Of a DNA stretch of 64,000 nucleotides, positions 26,409 through 34,706 are shown one piece after another. Under the pieces are notes generated by a model, which did no database searches, was not told the origin of the DNA, and saw nothing but the letters and a program-made list of their open reading frames with translations. The stretch is from contig CAWIFM010000002.1 in NCBI GenBank assembly GCA_963835525.1, positions 85,954 through 149,953 of the forward strand, read 5' to 3'. Source of the stretch: DASSUW01 sp963835525. GTDB taxonomy: Bacteria > Actinomycetota > Thermoleophilia > Solirubrobacterales > Solirubrobacteraceae. The translations under genes and the position numbers were made by a program. How positions within the stretch are numbered: position 1 is the first letter of the stretch; every line of letters begins with the position of its first letter.

Positions 26409-26468
26409 GCTGATAGGCTTTTGGATGAGATACGGTCGAAAGATCTACCCGACGATCCCACCGCTGCC

Positions 26469-27680
26469 GTGACGTCCAGATCGCCAACCCCGATAACGCT
26501 TGCCGGTGCAGGCGCGGTTCTGATGGCCATCCGCTCGACGGGCCGCACGACGCGCGCGGAGCTGGCGGAGGTCACAGGGCTCTCGCGATCGACGCTCGCC
26601 GAGCGTCTCGACGTGCTCATGGATTCCGCGCTCATCAGGCAGGGCGACGCGATGCCGTCCGGCGGCGGGCGTCCCCGGAGCACGGTCGAGCTCAACCCGT
26701 CGGCGGGCGTCCTTCTCGTTGCGGATGTCGAGGCCACGCGGACCCTCCTCGCAGTGCTCGACCTGGCCGCCGCGCCGCTCGGCGAGACGAGCGAGGCGAT
26801 CGCCGTGGCGGACGGGCCCGCCGCAGTCCTCGAGGCCATCGCACTCGGGTTCGAGCGTCTCCTCGGTGCCGTGGGCCGCCAGATCGTGGATGTCCGCGGA
26901 GTCGGCATCGCCGTACCGGGCCCCGTTGCGTTCGCCACCGGGCGGCCGGTGCGGCCGCCGCTCATGCCGGGCTGGCACGAGTTCCCGATCCGCGAATGGT
27001 TCGCGGATCGCTACGGGGCACCCGTCGTCGTCGACAACGACGTCAACGTCATGGCCTTCGGCGAGCAACAGACGTGGCTCGAGGACTGCGAGCAACTGCT
27101 CTTCGTCAAGGTCGACGCCGGCATCGGGTGCGGGATCTCGTCGATGGGCCAGATCCTCCGCGGGGCCGACGGGGCGGCGGGCGACATCGGGCACATGCGT
27201 GTGACCGGGAGGGACGACGTCCGCTGCAGCTGCGGCAACCACGGCTGCCTCGAGGCGGTCGCCGGCACCGCCGCGATCGCCGGGCGGTTGGCGGAGGCCG
27301 GTCGTGACGCCGCGGACGCCGCCGACATCGTCCGGCTCGTCCAGGCCGCCGACCCGCTGGCCAACCGACTCGTGCGCGAGGCGGGGCGCCACCTCGGCGA
27401 GGTCCTGGCGCGGTGCGTGAGCTTCTTCAATCCGGGAGCGGTCGTGATCGGCGGCCCGCTCATGGAGGCGCCACAGCCGTTGCTGGCCGGCGTGCGCGAG
27501 GTGACGATCGCGCGGACACCTCCTCTGGCCACGTCCCACCTCCGCATCGTCGCGAGCCGACTCGGCGAGCGTGCGGGGGTCGTCGGCACCGGCCTGCTGC
27601 TCTGCGAGCACGTCTTCGCGCCGGCAGCGATCGACGACGTCGTACGGATACGCCCGCACTTCGAAGCCGAGCTCGCTTAG
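26469..27680 (+). CDS. ROK-family transcriptional regulator
   Basis: About 403 residues from GTG 26469; an earlier start in the same frame is possible (the frame opens at 26346). The N-terminal MarR-like winged helix is GRTTRAELAEVTGLSRSTLAERLDVLMDSALI. The ROK domain has GVGIAVPGPVAF, VVDNDVNVMAFGE, VKVDAGIGCGISSMG and GDIGHM. The zinc motif CSCGNHGCLEAVAG is the ROK-signature Cys-rich loop. Phosphate loops suggest descent from a sugar kinase. The position directly upstream of the Gfo/Idh/MocA-ABC operon, with shared promoter elements, suggests that it represses that operon until a sugar ligand binds. Confidence 0.88.
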   Translation: MTSRSPTPITLAGAGAVLMAIRSTGRTTRAELAEVTGLSRSTLAERLDVLMDSALIRQGDAMPSGGGRPRSTVELNPSAGVLLVADVEATRTLLAVLDLAAAPLGETSEAIAVADGPAAVLEAIALGFERLLGAVGRQIVDVRGVGIAVPGPVAFATGRPVRPPLMPGWHEFPIREWFADRYGAPVVVDNDVNVMAFGEQQTWLEDCEQLLFVKVDAGIGCGISSMGQILRGADGAAGDIGHMRVTGRDDVRCSCGNHGCLEAVAGTAAIAGRLAEAGRDAADAADIVRLVQAADPLANRLVREAGRHLGEVLARCVSFFNPGAVVIGGPLMEAPQPLLAGVREVTIARTPPLATSHLRIVASRLGERAGVVGTGLLLCEHVFAPAAIDDVVRIRPHFEAELA

Positions 27681-27741
27681 CTCGCTCCATTTTGCCGTCT
27701 ATCAGACAACTTCAGTCGTTTTTCAGACGATACTCACGAAG

Positions 27742-27776
27742 TTTTGCTTGACATATGGCATAAGTCTGTCTAGCGT
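27742..27776 (+). promoter_or_regulatory. Promoter of the Gfo/Idh/MocA-ABC transporter operon
   Basis: TTGACA (27748-27753), a 17-base spacer, TAGCGT (27771-27776), seven bases, then the ATG at 27784. The start is too close for a Shine-Dalgarno site, so translation is probably leaderless. TTTTGCTTGACA-N8-AAGTCTG is shared with the regulator promoter at 26374-26408 and is a candidate operator. Confidence 0.7.
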
Positions 27777-27783
27777 CCGGCAA

Positions 27784-28944
27784 ATGGAGGAGAGGGAAGT
27801 GAGGGTCGGCATCGCTGGTGCCGGCTTCATCGGAGCTGTCCACGCGCGGTCGGCGCGCCTCGCAGGCGCCACGCTCGCCGGCGTCGCCAACTCGTCACCG
27901 GAGAACGCCGAAGCGGCGGCTCGCCGGCTGGGGGCGGAACGCTCCTATGAGTCGGCACTTGCGCTCGCGGAGTCGCCCGAGGTGGACGTCGTGCATGTCT
28001 GCACGCCGAACCATCTGCACCTACCCGTCGCCGAGGCCGCGCTGGCCGCCGGCAAGCACGTGATCTGCGAGAAGCCGCTGGCGCTGGATGCCGCGGGCGC
28101 CGAGCGGCTGACCCGGCTGGCGGAGAGCACGGACCGCTGCGCGGCCGTGCCGTTCGTCTATCGCTACTACCCGATGGTCCGCGAAGCGAGGGAGCGGATC
28201 CGGACCGGCCGCGCGGGTGCCGTCCGCCTGATGCACGGCACCTATCTGCAGGACTGGCTGCTCAAGGCCGAGGACGACAACTGGCGCGTCGACGCCGATC
28301 TCGGCGGCGCCTCGAGGGCGTTCGCGGACATCGGATCGCACTGGTGCGACCTCGCGGAGTTCGTCACCGGCCATCGGATCGCCCGCCTGTCGGCGCGCAC
28401 CCTGACGGCCATCCCGGATCGTGTGCGCGCGTCGCACCGCAAGGCGTTCGCGGCGGGCGGCAGCGACGGGGAGACCCGTTCGGTCGGCACCGAGGACGCG
28501 GCGGTGATGCAGTTCGAGACGGACCACGGCGCGGTGGGAACGACGGTGATCAGCCAGATCTCCGCCGGCCGCAAGAACCGCCTGTGGCTGGAGGTCGACG
28601 CTGCCGAGGAGTCGCTCGCCTTCGACCAGGAGGAGCCGGAGACGCTGTGGTGCGGCCGCCGCGAGGCCGTGAGCCTCCTCAAGCGCGACCCCGCAGTGCT
28701 GTCAGAGCCGGCGGCGCGCATGAACTGGCTACCGGCGGGCCACCCGCAGGGCTGGGCCGACTGCTTCGCCGCGTTCGTCGCCGACGCGTACGCCGCGATC
28801 CGCGACGACCGGCCCGTCGACGGGCTGCCGCTTTTCGCGGACGGCCTACGCGCCGCCCGGATCACACAGGCCGTGCTCGAGTCGGCGGCCGAGGACCACT
28901 GGGTCGATGTTCCCGCCCGCGAACCGATGGAGGTAGCCCCGTGA
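27784..28944 (+). CDS. Gfo/Idh/MocA-family oxidoreductase
   Basis: 386 residues from ATG 27784. The N-terminal Rossmann fold has VGIAGAGFIGAVHARSA (GxGxxG), then VHVCTPNHLHLPVAEAALAAGKHVICEKPLAL, whose EKP Lys is catalytic. The C-terminal domain has DLGGASRAFADIGSHWCDLAEFVTG, carrying the Asp-x3-His catalytic pair. The family oxidises or reduces sugars and inositols with NAD(P). It is the first gene of an operon with an RbsA-C-B type transporter, so it probably handles the imported sugar, perhaps by forming or using a 3-keto intermediate. The next gene overlaps by four bases. Confidence 0.9.
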   Translation: MEEREVRVGIAGAGFIGAVHARSARLAGATLAGVANSSPENAEAAARRLGAERSYESALALAESPEVDVVHVCTPNHLHLPVAEAALAAGKHVICEKPLALDAAGAERLTRLAESTDRCAAVPFVYRYYPMVREARERIRTGRAGAVRLMHGTYLQDWLLKAEDDNWRVDADLGGASRAFADIGSHWCDLAEFVTGHRIARLSARTLTAIPDRVRASHRKAFAAGGSDGETRSVGTEDAAVMQFETDHGAVGTTVISQISAGRKNRLWLEVDAAEESLAFDQEEPETLWCGRREAVSLLKRDPAVLSEPAARMNWLPAGHPQGWADCFAAFVADAYAAIRDDRPVDGLPLFADGLRAARITQAVLESAAEDHWVDVPAREPMEVAP

Positions 28945-30458
28945 CCGCAGGTCCGATCCTTGAAGTCCGCAACATCGCCAAGCAGTACCCGGGCGTGAGG
29001 GCGCTCGACGGCGTGGACTTCGACGTCCTCCCGGGCGAGGTGCACGTGCTCCTCGGCCCCAACGGCGCCGGGAAGTCGACGCTGATCAAGTGCGTGTCGG
29101 GCGTGGTGGCGCCGTCGGAGGGCGAGATCCTCGTCGCCGGCGAGCCGCTGCCGACCGGCGAGCCGTCGGAGTCGATGGCGCGCGGGGTAGGCACGATCTA
29201 CCAGGAGCTCGACCTCGTCGACGACCTGACGGTCGCCGAGAGCGTGTTCCTCGGCCATGAGATCCGCCGCGGCGGCCTGATGGACCGGGGCGCGATGCGG
29301 CGCGAGACCGCGGAGCTGCTCGAGCGGCTGGATCACGCGAACATCTCGCCGAACGCGAAGGTGCGCTCGCTGCGGCCGGCGGGCCAGCAGATCGTCTCGA
29401 TCGCGCGCGCACTGTCGCGCAAGATCCGGCTGCTGATCATGGACGAGCCGTCCGCGATCCTCGACGACCACGAGATCGAAACGCTCTTCGGCGTGGTCAG
29501 GCGCCTCACCGCCGAGGGCGTCGGCGTCATCTACATCTCGCATCGCCTCGACGAGGTCAAGCGGATCGGCGACCGCGTCACCGTGCTCTCGGACGGGCGG
29601 ACGGTCGCGGTCGGGCTTCCGTCCGATACGCCGCAGGACACGCTCGTGGAGCACATGGTCGGCCGCAAGGTCGAGCAGCTCTACCCCGAGCGCCAGAAGC
29701 GCAGCGGCGACGTTCTGCTCGAGGTGCGTGACCTCGAGCGGCGCCCAGAGGTCAAGCCGGCGTCCTTCGAGGTCCATGCGGGCGAGGTCGTCGGCATCGG
29801 CGGGCTGGTCGGTGCCGGGCGGACCGAGCTGCTGCGACTCATCTACGGTCTCGACTCCGCTGACAACGGCGAGGTCGTGGTCGACGGCGAGCGGCTGCCG
29901 GGCGGTCGCCCGGACGCGGCGATCGCCGCCGGCCTCGGCCTGGCGCCCGAGGACCGCAAGTCGCAAGGGCTGCTGCTGGAGTGGTCGCTCGCCAGCAACG
30001 TCACGCTGGCCGACGTGGGCGCCTACCGGCGCCGCGGGCTGCTGAGCCCTCGAGCCGAACGCAAGGCGGCGGGCGAGCTACTGCGGGAGCTCAAGACCAA
30101 GCCCGACAACCCGCGCGCGCTCGCACGCGAGCTGTCGGGCGGCAACCAGCAGAAGGTCGTCCTGGCGAGGTGGTTGATGCGCCACTGCAAAGTGCTGCTG
30201 TTCGACGAGCCGACCCGCGGCGTCGACGTCGGCGCGAAGGCCGAGATCTATCGCCTGATCACCGACCTCGCGAAGTCCGGCAAGGGCGTCGTCGTCGTGT
30301 CGTCCGAGCTTCCCGAGCTGATCGGCCTGTGCACGCGCATCCTGGTCATGCGCGAGGGCGAGCTGGTCGCCGATGTCCCCGGCGAGGAGGCGACCGAGTT
30401 CGAGCTCCTGCGCCACGCCGTCACCCATCCCGAGTCCGTCCCGGAGGAGATCCGATGA
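28941..30458 (+). CDS. Sugar ABC transporter ATP-binding protein (RbsA/MglA type, two NBDs)
   Basis: 505 residues from GTG 28941. It contains two fused ATPase domains. NBD1 has Walker A GPNGAGKSTLIK, a degenerate signature (LRPAGQQ) and Walker B LLIMDEPSAIL with ISHRLDEV. NBD2 has a degenerate P loop (GLVGAGRTELLR), the intact signature LSGGNQQKVVLARW and LLFDEPTRGVDVG. This asymmetry is normal for carbohydrate-uptake CUT2 ATPases. It energises import through the permease encoded next. It is translationally coupled on both sides: GTGA overlap with the dehydrogenase gene and ATGA with the permease gene. Confidence 0.94.
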   Translation: MTAGPILEVRNIAKQYPGVRALDGVDFDVLPGEVHVLLGPNGAGKSTLIKCVSGVVAPSEGEILVAGEPLPTGEPSESMARGVGTIYQELDLVDDLTVAESVFLGHEIRRGGLMDRGAMRRETAELLERLDHANISPNAKVRSLRPAGQQIVSIARALSRKIRLLIMDEPSAILDDHEIETLFGVVRRLTAEGVGVIYISHRLDEVKRIGDRVTVLSDGRTVAVGLPSDTPQDTLVEHMVGRKVEQLYPERQKRSGDVLLEVRDLERRPEVKPASFEVHAGEVVGIGGLVGAGRTELLRLIYGLDSADNGEVVVDGERLPGGRPDAAIAAGLGLAPEDRKSQGLLLEWSLASNVTLADVGAYRRRGLLSPRAERKAAGELLRELKTKPDNPRALARELSGGNQQKVVLARWLMRHCKVLLFDEPTRGVDVGAKAEIYRLITDLAKSGKGVVVVSSELPELIGLCTRILVMREGELVADVPGEEATEFELLRHAVTHPESVPEEIR

Positions 30459-31426
30459 CCACCGTCCCCGAGGCCGCCGGCCGGCGGCTCCCGTTCGGCT
30501 TGTCCGACGGCACCTTCCAGTTGCAGGAGTACGCGCTCGTAGGCGTCGTGATCGTCCTGCTCATCGCCGGCGCTGTGCTCGAGCCGGACGTGTTCCCGAC
30601 GTCGGACAACATCCTCAACGTCCTGCGGCAGAGCTCGGTGATCGGCGTGCTCGCGATCGGCATGACCTTCGTCATCGCCACCGCGGGCATCGATCTCTCC
30701 GTCGGCTCGATGGTCGCCGCCGCGGCGGTCCTCGGCGGTCAGTTCGCCGATTCCGGAAGTGCGGCGTTCCTGCTCGGGGCGCTCGGCATGGGCGTTCTCC
30801 TCGGCGGTGTCAACGCAGGCCTGATCGCGTACGGCAGGGTCGTTCCGTTCATCGCCACGCTCGCGATGTTCGCGATGGCGCGAGGTCTGGCCCTCTGGAT
30901 CAGCGACAAGACCCCGATCACGATCTTCGACCTCGAGGGCGTGCGCTGGTTCGGCACGGGCGAGGTCGTCGGGATCCCGTCTGCGGTGATCGTCTTCCTG
31001 GCCGTCGCCGTGGGCGCCTGGATCCTGCTCAACCGCACGAGCTACGGCCGCCACGTCGTCGCCGTCGGCGGCAATCGCGAGGCGGCGCGGATCGCGGGCG
31101 TGAAGGTCTCGCGGATCGTGTTCAGCGTGTACATCATCAGCGGCCTGTGCGCCGGGCTCGCCGCGATCCTGGTCTCAGGCCGGCTCTCGAGCGCGTCGCC
31201 CGTCATCGGCAACCTCTATGAGCTCGACGCAATCGCCGCCGTGGTCATCGGAGGCACCGCGCTCTCCGGCGGGCGGGCGACGATCGTGGGCACCGTCCTC
31301 GGCGTCCTGACCTTCGCGCTGATCTTCAACCTGATGACGCTGATGGATCTGGCGGTGGAGATCCAGCTGATCACCAAGGGGGTGATCATCGTCGCCGCCG
31401 TCCTGCTCCAGCGCAAACAGCCCTAG
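30455..31426 (+). CDS. Sugar ABC transporter permease (RbsC type)
   Basis: 323 residues from ATG 30455. About nine or ten hydrophobic segments in the CUT2 pattern: NILNVLRQSSVIGVLAIGMTFVIATAGIDLSVGSM (the family hallmark TxGIDLSVG), FIATLAMFAMARGLAL, the EAA-like cytoplasmic loop VGGNREAARIAGVKV, and C-terminal LDAIAAVVIGGTALSGGRATI. It forms the homodimeric channel for a pentose, inositol or similar sugar. It is encoded between the ATPase and binding-protein genes, with a 56-base gap to the latter. Confidence 0.94.
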   Translation: MTTVPEAAGRRLPFGLSDGTFQLQEYALVGVVIVLLIAGAVLEPDVFPTSDNILNVLRQSSVIGVLAIGMTFVIATAGIDLSVGSMVAAAAVLGGQFADSGSAAFLLGALGMGVLLGGVNAGLIAYGRVVPFIATLAMFAMARGLALWISDKTPITIFDLEGVRWFGTGEVVGIPSAVIVFLAVAVGAWILLNRTSYGRHVVAVGGNREAARIAGVKVSRIVFSVYIISGLCAGLAAILVSGRLSSASPVIGNLYELDAIAAVVIGGTALSGGRATIVGTVLGVLTFALIFNLMTLMDLAVEIQLITKGVIIVAAVLLQRKQP

Positions 31427-31482
31427 CCGGTAGCACCCGCAGCACCCCGTTCAGAACCTTTCGGAGAAGAGGAGGAGTACCC

Positions 31483-32505
31483 ATGTCCATCAAGCGATTC
31501 GTCATCCCACTCTGCGCCGCCCTGGCGCTCGGCATCGCCGCCTGTGGCAGCGATGATGGTGGGGGAGATGGTGGGAGCACCGTCAAGCAGGACGACGGCT
31601 CTCCCGCCCAGACCAAGCCGGTCACCATCGCGTTCAGCGCTCCCGGCGCCGACCACGGCTGGATGGCCGCCATCACCGACAACGCCCGCAAGCAGGCGGA
31701 CGAGCTCGAGGGCGTCACGCTCAAGCTCGCCGAGGGCGTGACCGACTCGGCTGCCCAGGCCGATCAGATCGAGACCCTGATCGCCTCGAAGCCCGACGCG
31801 CTCGTCATCCTGCCCAACGAGGGCGACGCCCTGACGCCGGTGGCCCTCAAGGCCATGGAGGCAGGCATCCCGGTGGTCAACGTCGACCGCGAGTTCAGCG
31901 AGAACGGCGCCTACCGGACGCTGATCACGGGTGACAACTACGGCATCGGCTACCAGGCCGGCAACTACTTCGCCGACGAGCTGAAGTGCGAGGGCAACGT
32001 CGTCGAGATCCAGGGCATCGCCGGCATCTCGGTCACCGAGCAGCGCTCCCAGGGCTTCAAGGACGCCCTCCAGCGGCGCTGCGAGGGCGGCGTCGAGATC
32101 GTCGCCAGCCAGCCGGCCGACTTCCTGCCCGACAAGGGCCTCACGGTGATGGAGAACATCCTCCAGGCCCAGAAGGACATCGACGCCGTCTACACGCATG
32201 ACGACGATATGGCCGAGGGCGTCGTGGCGGCCATCGAGAACGCGGGTCGCGAGGGCGAGATGTTCCTCACCGGCGCCGGCGGCTCGAAGGCGGCGATGGA
32301 GCGGATCAAGGCCGGCGGGCTCTACCGCGCCACGTTCCTCTACAACCCGTCGATGTCGTCCTCCGCGATCAACCTCGCGCGTCTGATCGCCCAGGGCTCC
32401 GGCCTCTCGGATCTGGCCGAGCCCGAGGTGCCCAACAAGATCACGGTGCAGGCTACGACCGTGACCAAGGACAACGTCGACGAGGTCATGGACATCGGCT
32501 ACTAG
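31483..32505 (+). CDS. Sugar ABC transporter substrate-binding lipoprotein (RbsB type)
   Basis: 340 residues behind a strong AGGAGG site. The lipoprotein signal ends at LGIAACG (Cys near residue 22). A Gly/Asp-rich linker leads to a Peripla_BP_4 fold: VTIAFSAPGADHGWMAAITDNARKQADEL, IETLIASKPDALVILPNEGDALTPV, GIPVVNVDREF, AVYTHDDDMAEGVVAAI. The order permease-then-binding protein with a wider gap allows higher expression of the binding protein. The ligand is unknown. The 'LIASKPDALVI' and 'TPVALKAMEAGIPVV' segments are typical of D-ribose/inositol/xylose binders. Confidence 0.93.
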   Translation: MSIKRFVIPLCAALALGIAACGSDDGGGDGGSTVKQDDGSPAQTKPVTIAFSAPGADHGWMAAITDNARKQADELEGVTLKLAEGVTDSAAQADQIETLIASKPDALVILPNEGDALTPVALKAMEAGIPVVNVDREFSENGAYRTLITGDNYGIGYQAGNYFADELKCEGNVVEIQGIAGISVTEQRSQGFKDALQRRCEGGVEIVASQPADFLPDKGLTVMENILQAQKDIDAVYTHDDDMAEGVVAAIENAGREGEMFLTGAGGSKAAMERIKAGGLYRATFLYNPSMSSSAINLARLIAQGSGLSDLAEPEVPNKITVQATTVTKDNVDEVMDIGY

Positions 32506-32536
32506 ACGGCACCTGCCCGCCGGGCTCCCCAGGGGC

Positions 32537-32563
32537 ACCACGGCTGAACACGTGTGCCGTGGT
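32537..32563 (+). terminator. Hairpin after the sugar transporter operon
   Basis: ACCACGGC and GCCGTGGT form an 8-bp stem with an 11-base loop, 32 bases after the binding-protein stop. No T-run follows. It is the likely 3' end of the operon. The rest of 32506-32840 shows no coding sequence I can support. Confidence 0.5.
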
Positions 32564-32841
32564 CGCCAGTCGGCGCCCGCGGTGTGCGAGCCGCGAGCAC
32601 TCCTCCATCGCGGCGTCGGGGCGCCAGAGTCGGAACCTCCTGCCGACCGTCCCCGAGCCGGCCTGCGCCCGTCGCCCCACTGAGGGCGGCGGGCCAGACC
32701 GCCGTGTCTGGCTGCGCGCGGATGGTCGTACCGTGCCGATGACCGAGGCGCCGCCTGCCTGGTTGATGGTCAGTGCGACGGGGAGACGTGATCAACAGAC
32801 TCGGCTTCACGCAACCCGCGTGACGCCGAGTGGCGACGTTC

Positions 32842-33000
32842 GTGACCAAATATCTCCGCATCGCCGCCGACGTCGAGAGCGCGGACTCAGCGGGGTCAGC
32901 GGGACGCCGACGTTCTTCGTCAACGGCCGCCGCCACTACGGGCCATACGACATCGCCTCGCTCTCCGCAGTCGTCCCCACTGCCGAGGCGCATGTCGTTC
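32842..33000 (+). pseudogene. Remnant of a DsbA-like thioredoxin-fold protein (C-terminal end)
   Basis: The stretch SGVSGTPTFFVNGRRHYGPY (from 32889) is the conserved cis-Pro and C-terminal part of DsbA/Thioredoxin_4 proteins. Just before it, in another frame, TKYLRIAADVESADSAG matches the preceding helix. No upstream catalytic CxxC domain is present and no start fits. It is therefore a decayed fragment, broken by at least one frameshift, downstream of the sugar operon and convergent with msrA. Confidence 0.65.
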
Positions 33001-33009
33001 AAGCGCCCG

Positions 33010-33525
33010 TCAGGCGGCGGTCTCGCGGTGTGGCAGCTTCCAGCCCGGCCGTGGGAAGTGGCAGTTGTAGCCCTGCGGGTAGCGCTGGAGGTAGTCCTGG
33101 TGCTCGGGCTCGGCCTCCCAGAAGGGGACAGCCTCGCTGATCTCGGTCACGACGTTGCCGGGCCACAGGCCTGAGGCCTCGACGTCGGCGATCGTGTCCT
33201 CGGCGACCCGGCGCTGCTCGTCGCTCGTGTAGAAGATCTCCGAGCGGTAGCTGGAGCCGAAGTCGTTGCCCTGGCGGTCCTTCGTGGTCGGGTCGTGGAT
33301 CTGGAAGAAGAACTCGAGAATGTCTCGGTAGGAGATCCGCTCGGGGTCGAACACGATCTCAACCGCCTCGGCGTGACCAGGATGCTTCCCGTACGTCGGG
33401 TGGTCGTTCTCCCCACCGGTGTAGCCGACCCTGGTCGAGATGACGCCATCACGCCGGCGCAGCAGCTCCTGGACGCCCCAGAAGCAGCCTCCCGCGAGGA
33501 TGGCGGTCTCGGTGTTGTCGCTCAT
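33010..33525 (-). CDS. msrA: Peptide-methionine (S)-S-oxide reductase MsrA
   Basis: 171 residues, full length. The catalytic motif GCFWG lies at residues ~13-17 (nucleophilic Cys), followed by VGYTGG, the substrate-binding Glu region GHAEAVEIVFDP, FFFQIHDPTTKDRQGNDFGSSYRSEIFYTS and a C-terminal YPQGYNCHF whose Cys can resolve the sulfenate. It reduces S-methionine sulfoxide in proteins using thioredoxin. It stands as a single gene between two gene remnants. Confidence 0.96.
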   Translation of the reverse strand: MSDNTETAILAGGCFWGVQELLRRRDGVISTRVGYTGGENDHPTYGKHPGHAEAVEIVFDPERISYRDILEFFFQIHDPTTKDRQGNDFGSSYRSEIFYTSDEQRRVAEDTIADVEASGLWPGNVVTEISEAVPFWEAEPEHQDYLQRYPQGYNCHFPRPGWKLPHRETAA

Positions 33526-33589
33526 CGCGCTCTCCTTTGCTCCATCGCGTTAGCCGAATGTAAACGAGTAGGCCTTGGCGCCTGGCTGG

Positions 33590-33849
33590 AGGAAGGTGAT
33601 CTCCAGGGTCCGCTGGCGGACCGCGTCGTGCTGGCGGGATTTGCGCTCACCGGCCGCTCCACCTTCTTCTTCAACCCGCTCGCCGTGGTTGTGACCGGCA
33701 ACCACTACCTCTTCGACATCGCGGCTGGCATGGTCGTCACCGCGATCGGCTACACCATCACGCGGCCGATCCGGCGCCGCCCCGGGGTCGAGCCGCTCAT
33801 GTCGGCGAGCCGTCTGCGCGCCGCAGGATCGGTCGGTCGCAGGCTGTGA
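33590..33849 (+). pseudogene. Remnant of a PAP2-superfamily phosphatase (C-terminal end)
   Basis: TFFFNPLAVVVTGNHYLFDI continuing into AAGMVVTAIGY is the last catalytic motif (His and Asp of GNHYxxD) and final membrane helix of PAP2_3-type phosphatases. The first catalytic motifs and the other helices are missing: immediately upstream is the msrA gene on the other strand. It is a truncated relic. Confidence 0.65.
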
Positions 33850-33886
33850 AGATCGCACCGCGGCTTGACCCACGACACTGATGGGC

Positions 33887-33908
33887 GAATGGGGAGCGCG
33901 ACCCATTC
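33887..33908. promoter_or_regulatory. 22-base inverted repeat, copy 1 (GAATGGG...CCCATTC)
   Basis: GAATGGG and CCCATTC arms (7 bases) with an 8-base centre, upstream of the membrane protein gene at 34022. A second element of identical length and arms lies at 34652. The rest of 33850-34021 has no supported gene; TTGACC at ~33864 is a possible -35. Confidence 0.55.
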
Positions 33909-34021
33909 ACGTACGGCTACAGCGCCGTGAGGATTCTCCGGGAGTGAGAGCACGGCGATGTCGGGTGGCGCCCTCGTGTGGGGAGCTCGAGGGCTTCACC
34001 CGCGGCCGTCGATCGCACGCG

Positions 34022-34648
34022 ATGAGCACGAACCTGCAACGCGGCGAGTTTCGGGTCCTCGGCCAGGATCATCCGCTCACGCGCGCGACGTCGCGGCTTT
34101 CCGTCGCGGTCGAGCAATGCTTCACCGTCTCGGGGTTGCTGGCGGTCGGCGTGTACGGGCTCATCGACGGGCTCTCGATCGGTCTGCCACTGGCTGTCGC
34201 CGCCGCGACGGTGCTGATCGCGCTGCTCGGGCGCGTCGGCGCGCTCATCCAGTTGCGCAAGCACCGGGCGGTCGATCTGATCGCGGAAGGCCGAGGATCG
34301 CTTCCGGTTGACGCCGTCGTGCGTGAACGGCGTCGGCTGCTCGACCCTGCCGATCGCGAGCGCATGGCGCGGACGCTCGACGTGATCCGCGCCGAGGTCG
34401 CCCTTCCGGGAGCCGCGCGCCATCGAGTGCAGCCTCTCTACAACGTCTCGGTGGTCCGGGGCGTTGCATCAGAGCTCGGCGAGCTCGCGATCCTCGTCCG
34501 GGAAGGCGGCGCGGTGCGTGGTCTCGCCCGCGCGGAGCAGCTGGTCACCGACGGCCGGTCACCGCTGTACGGCGAGAGCGAGGTGGTGCTGCATCAGGAG
34601 CTCGGCAGAATTCGCTTCCTGCTCGCGAGTCCGGACGGCAAACGTTGA
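34022..34648 (+). CDS. Unknown small membrane protein
   Basis: 208 residues from ATG 34022 (MSTNLQRGEFRVLGQDHPL). Two hydrophobic segments lie at residues ~35-75 (FTVSGLLAVGVYGLIDGL and GLPLAVAAATVLIALLG). A charged cytoplasmic region (RERRRLLDPADRERMARTLDVIRAEV) and a soluble ~80-residue C-terminal domain follow. I recognise no family. It is flanked by two copies of the GAATGGGG-type inverted repeat, which suggests regulation together with the zinc-ribbon gene that follows and perhaps by the two-component system encoded downstream. Confidence 0.6.
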   Translation: MSTNLQRGEFRVLGQDHPLTRATSRLSVAVEQCFTVSGLLAVGVYGLIDGLSIGLPLAVAAATVLIALLGRVGALIQLRKHRAVDLIAEGRGSLPVDAVVRERRRLLDPADRERMARTLDVIRAEVALPGAARHRVQPLYNVSVVRGVASELGELAILVREGGAVRGLARAEQLVTDGRSPLYGESEVVLHQELGRIRFLLASPDGKR

Positions 34649-34651
34649 CCT

Positions 34652-34673
34652 GAATGGGGATCGCTCCCCATTC
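34652..34673. promoter_or_regulatory. 22-base inverted repeat, copy 2 (GAATGGGGA-TCGC-TCCCCATTC)
   Basis: Perfect 9-base arms around TCGC, 34 bases after which TAGCGT... or, more precisely, a TAGCGT hexamer at 34694-34699 precedes the zinc-ribbon gene. It matches copy 1 at 33887 in length and in both arms (GAATGGG/CCCATTC), so it is probably a binding site for one regulator. Confidence 0.6.
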
Positions 34674-34706
34674 CGAGTCGGCCGCTGCGCCCCTAGCGTG
34701 ACAGTC

